From NCBI GenBank assembly GCA_964398945.1, contig CAYNOT010000038.1, positions 1 to 6,624 of the forward strand: 6,624 nucleotides of DNA, given 5' to 3'. The notes beneath the pieces are model-generated. The model was not told the origin of the DNA and made no database searches. It saw only the letters and a list, made by a program, of their open reading frames with translations. Within the stretch, counting starts at the first letter, position 1; every line of letters starts with the position of its first letter. This document shows, piece by piece, positions 4,311 through 6,624 of this stretch. The DNA comes from JBGTGG01 sp964398945 (GTDB taxonomy: Bacteria > Bacteroidota > Bacteroidia > Cytophagales > Cyclobacteriaceae). Both the position numbers and the translations under genes were made by a program.

Positions 4311-4700
4311 ATGCCAACGAAAAAAAACATCAAACCCACCCAAAAAGAACTCGAAATCCTCCAAATTCTGTGGGAAAACCCCGATGCATCTGTACGCGAT
4401 GTATTTGAAAAAATGGGCAGTGAAGCCAAAAACGGTTACACCACCATCCTAAAACTATTGCAAATCATGCTGGAAAAAGGGCTGGTGGCACGCCAAAAGT
4501 CCGGGAAGCTCCATCTCTATAAAGCGATACCGAAAAAATCAACCGCGCAAAACCAGGTCGTGAATAAAATGATCGATACGCTTTTTCAAGGTTCGGCCTC
4601 CAGCCTGGTCATGAATGTGTTGGGTAATTCAAAGGCATCAAAAAAAGAATTGCAACAGATACGCGAATACCTCGATAAACTTCAAGAAAGAAAACCATGA
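4311..4700 (+). CDS. BlaI/MecI/CopY-family transcriptional repressor
   Basis: 129 residues, full length for the family. Residues 1-74 form the winged helix: helices from PTQKELEILQILW (9-21), SVRDVFEKM (27-35) and the recognition part NGYTTILKLLQIML (41-54), then the wing LVARQKSGKLHLYKAI (58-73). Residues 82-125 form the dimerisation part. LVMNVLGN (99-106) aligns with the LVxNF site that BlaR1/MecR1 signalling leads to being cut, with N102-V103 as the equivalent bond; Val replaces the usual Phe. Its stop overlaps the start of the BlaR1-like gene (ATGA, 4697-4700), so the pair is co-translated. It should bind the two TACGAA dyads upstream and repress its operon. The regulated output need not be β-lactam resistance: no β-lactamase is near. 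Confidence 0.95.
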   Translation: MPTKKNIKPTQKELEILQILWENPDASVRDVFEKMGSEAKNGYTTILKLLQIMLEKGLVARQKSGKLHLYKAIPKKSTAQNQVVNKMIDTLFQGSASSLVMNVLGNSKASKKELQQIREYLDKLQERKP

Positions 4701-6562
4701 ACACCATTATCGAATACATCAACATGCAATGGGTAGCGAACCTTGGATGGTCGCTGCTCCATACGCTCTGGCAAGGTGCACTTATCACCCTAGCCACTTT
4801 AGCGATCCTCCGGTTTATCCCAACTTCTAAATCAACGTTGCGCTACGCGCTTAGTGTAGGGTCAATGACTACAGTTGTTATCCTTTTTGTGATCACGTTT
4901 ATTTATTTACAGTTAAACAATTCATATACAATTGTATTCGAACAACCAATTCAATCTCCATTAGCAACCGATCAAATCAATTTTATCGCCCCGCTTCCAG
5001 ATTCAATTCCTTCTCTGTTTGTTTCGGCTGTAGCATTTCTCAATACCCACATTTATAAAATCATTATTTTCTGGTTGACCGGGACCACACTTTTGTTTAC
5101 GCGCTTAATAGGGGCGTTCTGGTATATCGAAAAATTAAGAAACAATTCCACCTTTCTTTCGGGAACTGTTTTGGAACACCTGAACCAACTCGCCTATCAA
5201 CTCCAAATTCCAAGGTGGATCGATTTAGCTGAAAATAAAGCGATTCAATCACCAATGGTGATCGGTTTTTTGAAACCCATTATTTTGGTTCCCACCGGGA
5301 TGCTCACAGGGTTAAGCCCGGAACAAATAGAATCAATTTTCATCCATGAATTGACACATATCAAGCGCCACGATTATTTGGTCAACCTGGTTCAATCCAT
5401 TATCGAAGTAGTGCTGTTCTTCAATCCTTTTGTGATCATGCTTTCGAATGTTCTAAGAAAAGAACGTGAAAATATTTGCGATGATGTGGTGCTGGAGCGG
5501 TTAAACAACCCGGCCCTTTATGCACAAACATTGGCACAACTTGAAGAATATAAATACAATCAACTCACAATTTCCTTTGCGGGAAATAAAAACCATTTAC
5601 TCAACAGGATCAAAAGAATTATGGAACAGACAGCAAAAAAACAAAATGCCAGGGGGAGGTTCTTGCCCATCATATTACTGGTAGTCGGGTTAATCAGTGC
5701 TTCGTGGCTTTCCTTTGCGCCTGAAAAACAAGAGCGGAAGAAAGAAGCAGAAAATGAAGCAACTGAAATACCAACTGTATCCATTTCATTGGATACGATC
5801 AAACCCATGGTGGAAGCCCCTCTTTTCCCCAAGCCATTTGAACCGATGGAAGTTGAAGCGTTTGAGATGGACTTCGAGCCCGGAGAGTTTGAGTTTGATT
5901 TTGACCATACCTTCGACTTTACCCTTGTCCCAGTATTCGAAATACCCGTTATTGAAATGCATCCATTTGAGTTTGAATTCCCTCCAATGGAATTCAATTT
6001 TTCGGATACCATTCCTCCCATGCATTGGGAAAAATCCGGTGAGGAGTTTAGTGAAAATTTCAATGAGAAATATTCTGCCAACCTGGAAGCGTTAAATCGA
6101 TCCATGGAAGTGTTGCAAAAAAACCTGTCCGAATTAAGGTACAATGAGGTCATTGCGCAACAGGTACAAGAGAAAATTATGCAAGCGGAAAAAATACAAC
6201 AGGAAAAACTAAAGAACCTACAACAGCTTCAGCAAAGTGAAGTGTTGGAACTTCAGCAACAAAAAATGAAAGAAGTAGAAGAAAAAATGAAACACATGGA
6301 AGCAATCAACAAAGATAAGTTTGCTGAAATGGAGGTAAAGATGATAGCCTTCGAAAAGACAATGAAAGAGTACGAAAAAGAACTCAAGGAGGAATTAGTA
6401 AAAGATGGTTACATCAAAAAGGGCGAGGAAGCAAACATCCATTGGAAAAATGACAACCTCGAAATCAACGGCAAAGAAATAAAAGAAAAAGACAAACAAA
6501 AATATAAGGACCTAAAGGGGAAATATTTCAAAGAAGGAAAAGTGAAACCGAAGTTTGAATAA
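4697..6562 (+). CDS. BlaR1-like M56-family membrane metalloprotease with long acidic and coiled-coil C-terminus
   Basis: 621 residues. Membrane segments are visible at about 18-40, 50-73, 118-142, 231-252 and 322-340. The M56 zinc site is HELTH (217-221), with RENICDD (257-263) giving the probable third ligand E258. The protease should face the cytoplasm and control the co-encoded repressor. The extracytoplasmic part differs from classical BlaR1: there is no penicillin-binding sensor domain and no TonB_C domain. Instead, residues 379-440 are rich in Phe, Glu, Asp and Pro (for example EFEFDFDHTFDF), residues 447-565 are a highly charged, Gln/Glu/Lys-rich coiled coil, and the tail carries NDNLEINGKEIKEKDKQKYK, a motif seen at the end of other Bacteroidota M56 proteins. 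The signal sensed is unknown; envelope stress or a protein partner is a guess. Confidence 0.92.
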   Translation: MNTIIEYINMQWVANLGWSLLHTLWQGALITLATLAILRFIPTSKSTLRYALSVGSMTTVVILFVITFIYLQLNNSYTIVFEQPIQSPLATDQINFIAPLPDSIPSLFVSAVAFLNTHIYKIIIFWLTGTTLLFTRLIGAFWYIEKLRNNSTFLSGTVLEHLNQLAYQLQIPRWIDLAENKAIQSPMVIGFLKPIILVPTGMLTGLSPEQIESIFIHELTHIKRHDYLVNLVQSIIEVVLFFNPFVIMLSNVLRKERENICDDVVLERLNNPALYAQTLAQLEEYKYNQLTISFAGNKNHLLNRIKRIMEQTAKKQNARGRFLPIILLVVGLISASWLSFAPEKQERKKEAENEATEIPTVSISLDTIKPMVEAPLFPKPFEPMEVEAFEMDFEPGEFEFDFDHTFDFTLVPVFEIPVIEMHPFEFEFPPMEFNFSDTIPPMHWEKSGEEFSENFNEKYSANLEALNRSMEVLQKNLSELRYNEVIAQQVQEKIMQAEKIQQEKLKNLQQLQQSEVLELQQQKMKEVEEKMKHMEAINKDKFAEMEVKMIAFEKTMKEYEKELKEELVKDGYIKKGEEANIHWKNDNLEINGKEIKEKDKQKYKDLKGKYFKEGKVKPKFE

Positions 6563-6592
6563 ATAAGCTGGTAACGACTAATTAACTGTGTA

Positions 6593-6610
6593 AAGGCCCG
6601 GTTCGGCCTT
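6593..6610 (+). terminator. Hairpin after the BlaI-BlaR1 operon
   Basis: AAGGCC (6593-6598) and GGCCTT (6605-6610) pair perfectly around CGGTTC, 30 bp after the stop of the M56 gene. The bases that follow (GATGAGTGTGGTTT) contain no uninterrupted T-run, so efficiency as a factor-independent terminator is uncertain. Confidence 0.4.
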
Positions 6611-6624
6611 GATGAGTGTGGTTT

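Larger units (their letters stand above)
4145..4528 (+). repeat. 384-bp direct duplication, copy 2 (intact regulator locus)
   Basis: This is the copy attached to the complete repressor gene, hence probably the parental one. Identity with 1050-1433 begins at CAACACCCC. Immediately left of it the two copies differ (GCACA here, GCTGC at copy 1), because different cassette-like units abut. At the right, GCGAT is followed by ACCG here and TCCA in copy 1. Confidence 0.95.

Noticed and set aside
5560..6153. Long antisense frames inside the M56 gene
   Set aside because: Low-complexity translations (Ser/Asn-rich) with no recognisable domain, fully inside a well-supported gene; they are frame shadows of its repetitive 3' half.
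4697..6562. Calling the operon a β-lactam resistance regulator
   Set aside because: No penicillin-binding sensor domain in the M56 protein and no β-lactamase or PBP gene nearby; BlaI-BlaR1 pairs in Bacteroidota have wider roles.

Overview
The window looks like a Bacteroidota chromosome segment (possibly Cytophagales-like; inferred from gene content only). It is AT-rich and lacks clear Shine-Dalgarno sites. It has secreted proteins whose signal peptides end in FGQ, a CarboxypepD_reg/TonB_C protein, a lipocalin-like protein and a BlaI-BlaR1 (M56) pair. No RNA genes or CRISPR arrays were seen.

Right part (4145-6624, + strand): a BlaI-type repressor overlaps a BlaR1-like M56 membrane metalloprotease by ATGA. 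Two identical operator palindromes (TACGAA-N4-TTCGTA) lie upstream and a hairpin follows the operon. The 384 bp spanning the leader and the first 74 codons of the repressor gene occur a second time at 1050-1433, with one mismatch. There the repressor gene is cut off after its DNA-binding domain.

Left and middle (1-4147): all genes read on the - strand, away from the regulator. They are a helicase fragment cut by an IS-like end, a small lipocalin-like secreted protein, a RibD-like deaminase fused to a HATPase_c_4/AlbA_2-type module and a winged helix, a remnant of an upstream gene, and a CarboxypepD_reg-TonB_C protein. The breakpoints between units repeatedly fall at G|TT. They carry long imperfect palindromes and matching inverted ends, as expected of integron gene cassettes with attC-like sites, although the GTTRRRY consensus is not met exactly. 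No integrase gene is in the window.

Interpretation: this looks like a cassette array abutting the leader of a BlaI/BlaR1 operon. The leader and repressor 5' end were duplicated recently, and the block between the copies holds a deaminase-ATPase fusion that is a candidate conflict or defence gene. If the operators also act on divergent promoters, the first cassette next to each leader copy (lipocalin-like at one, TonB_C at the other) would come under BlaI control. That point is inference.
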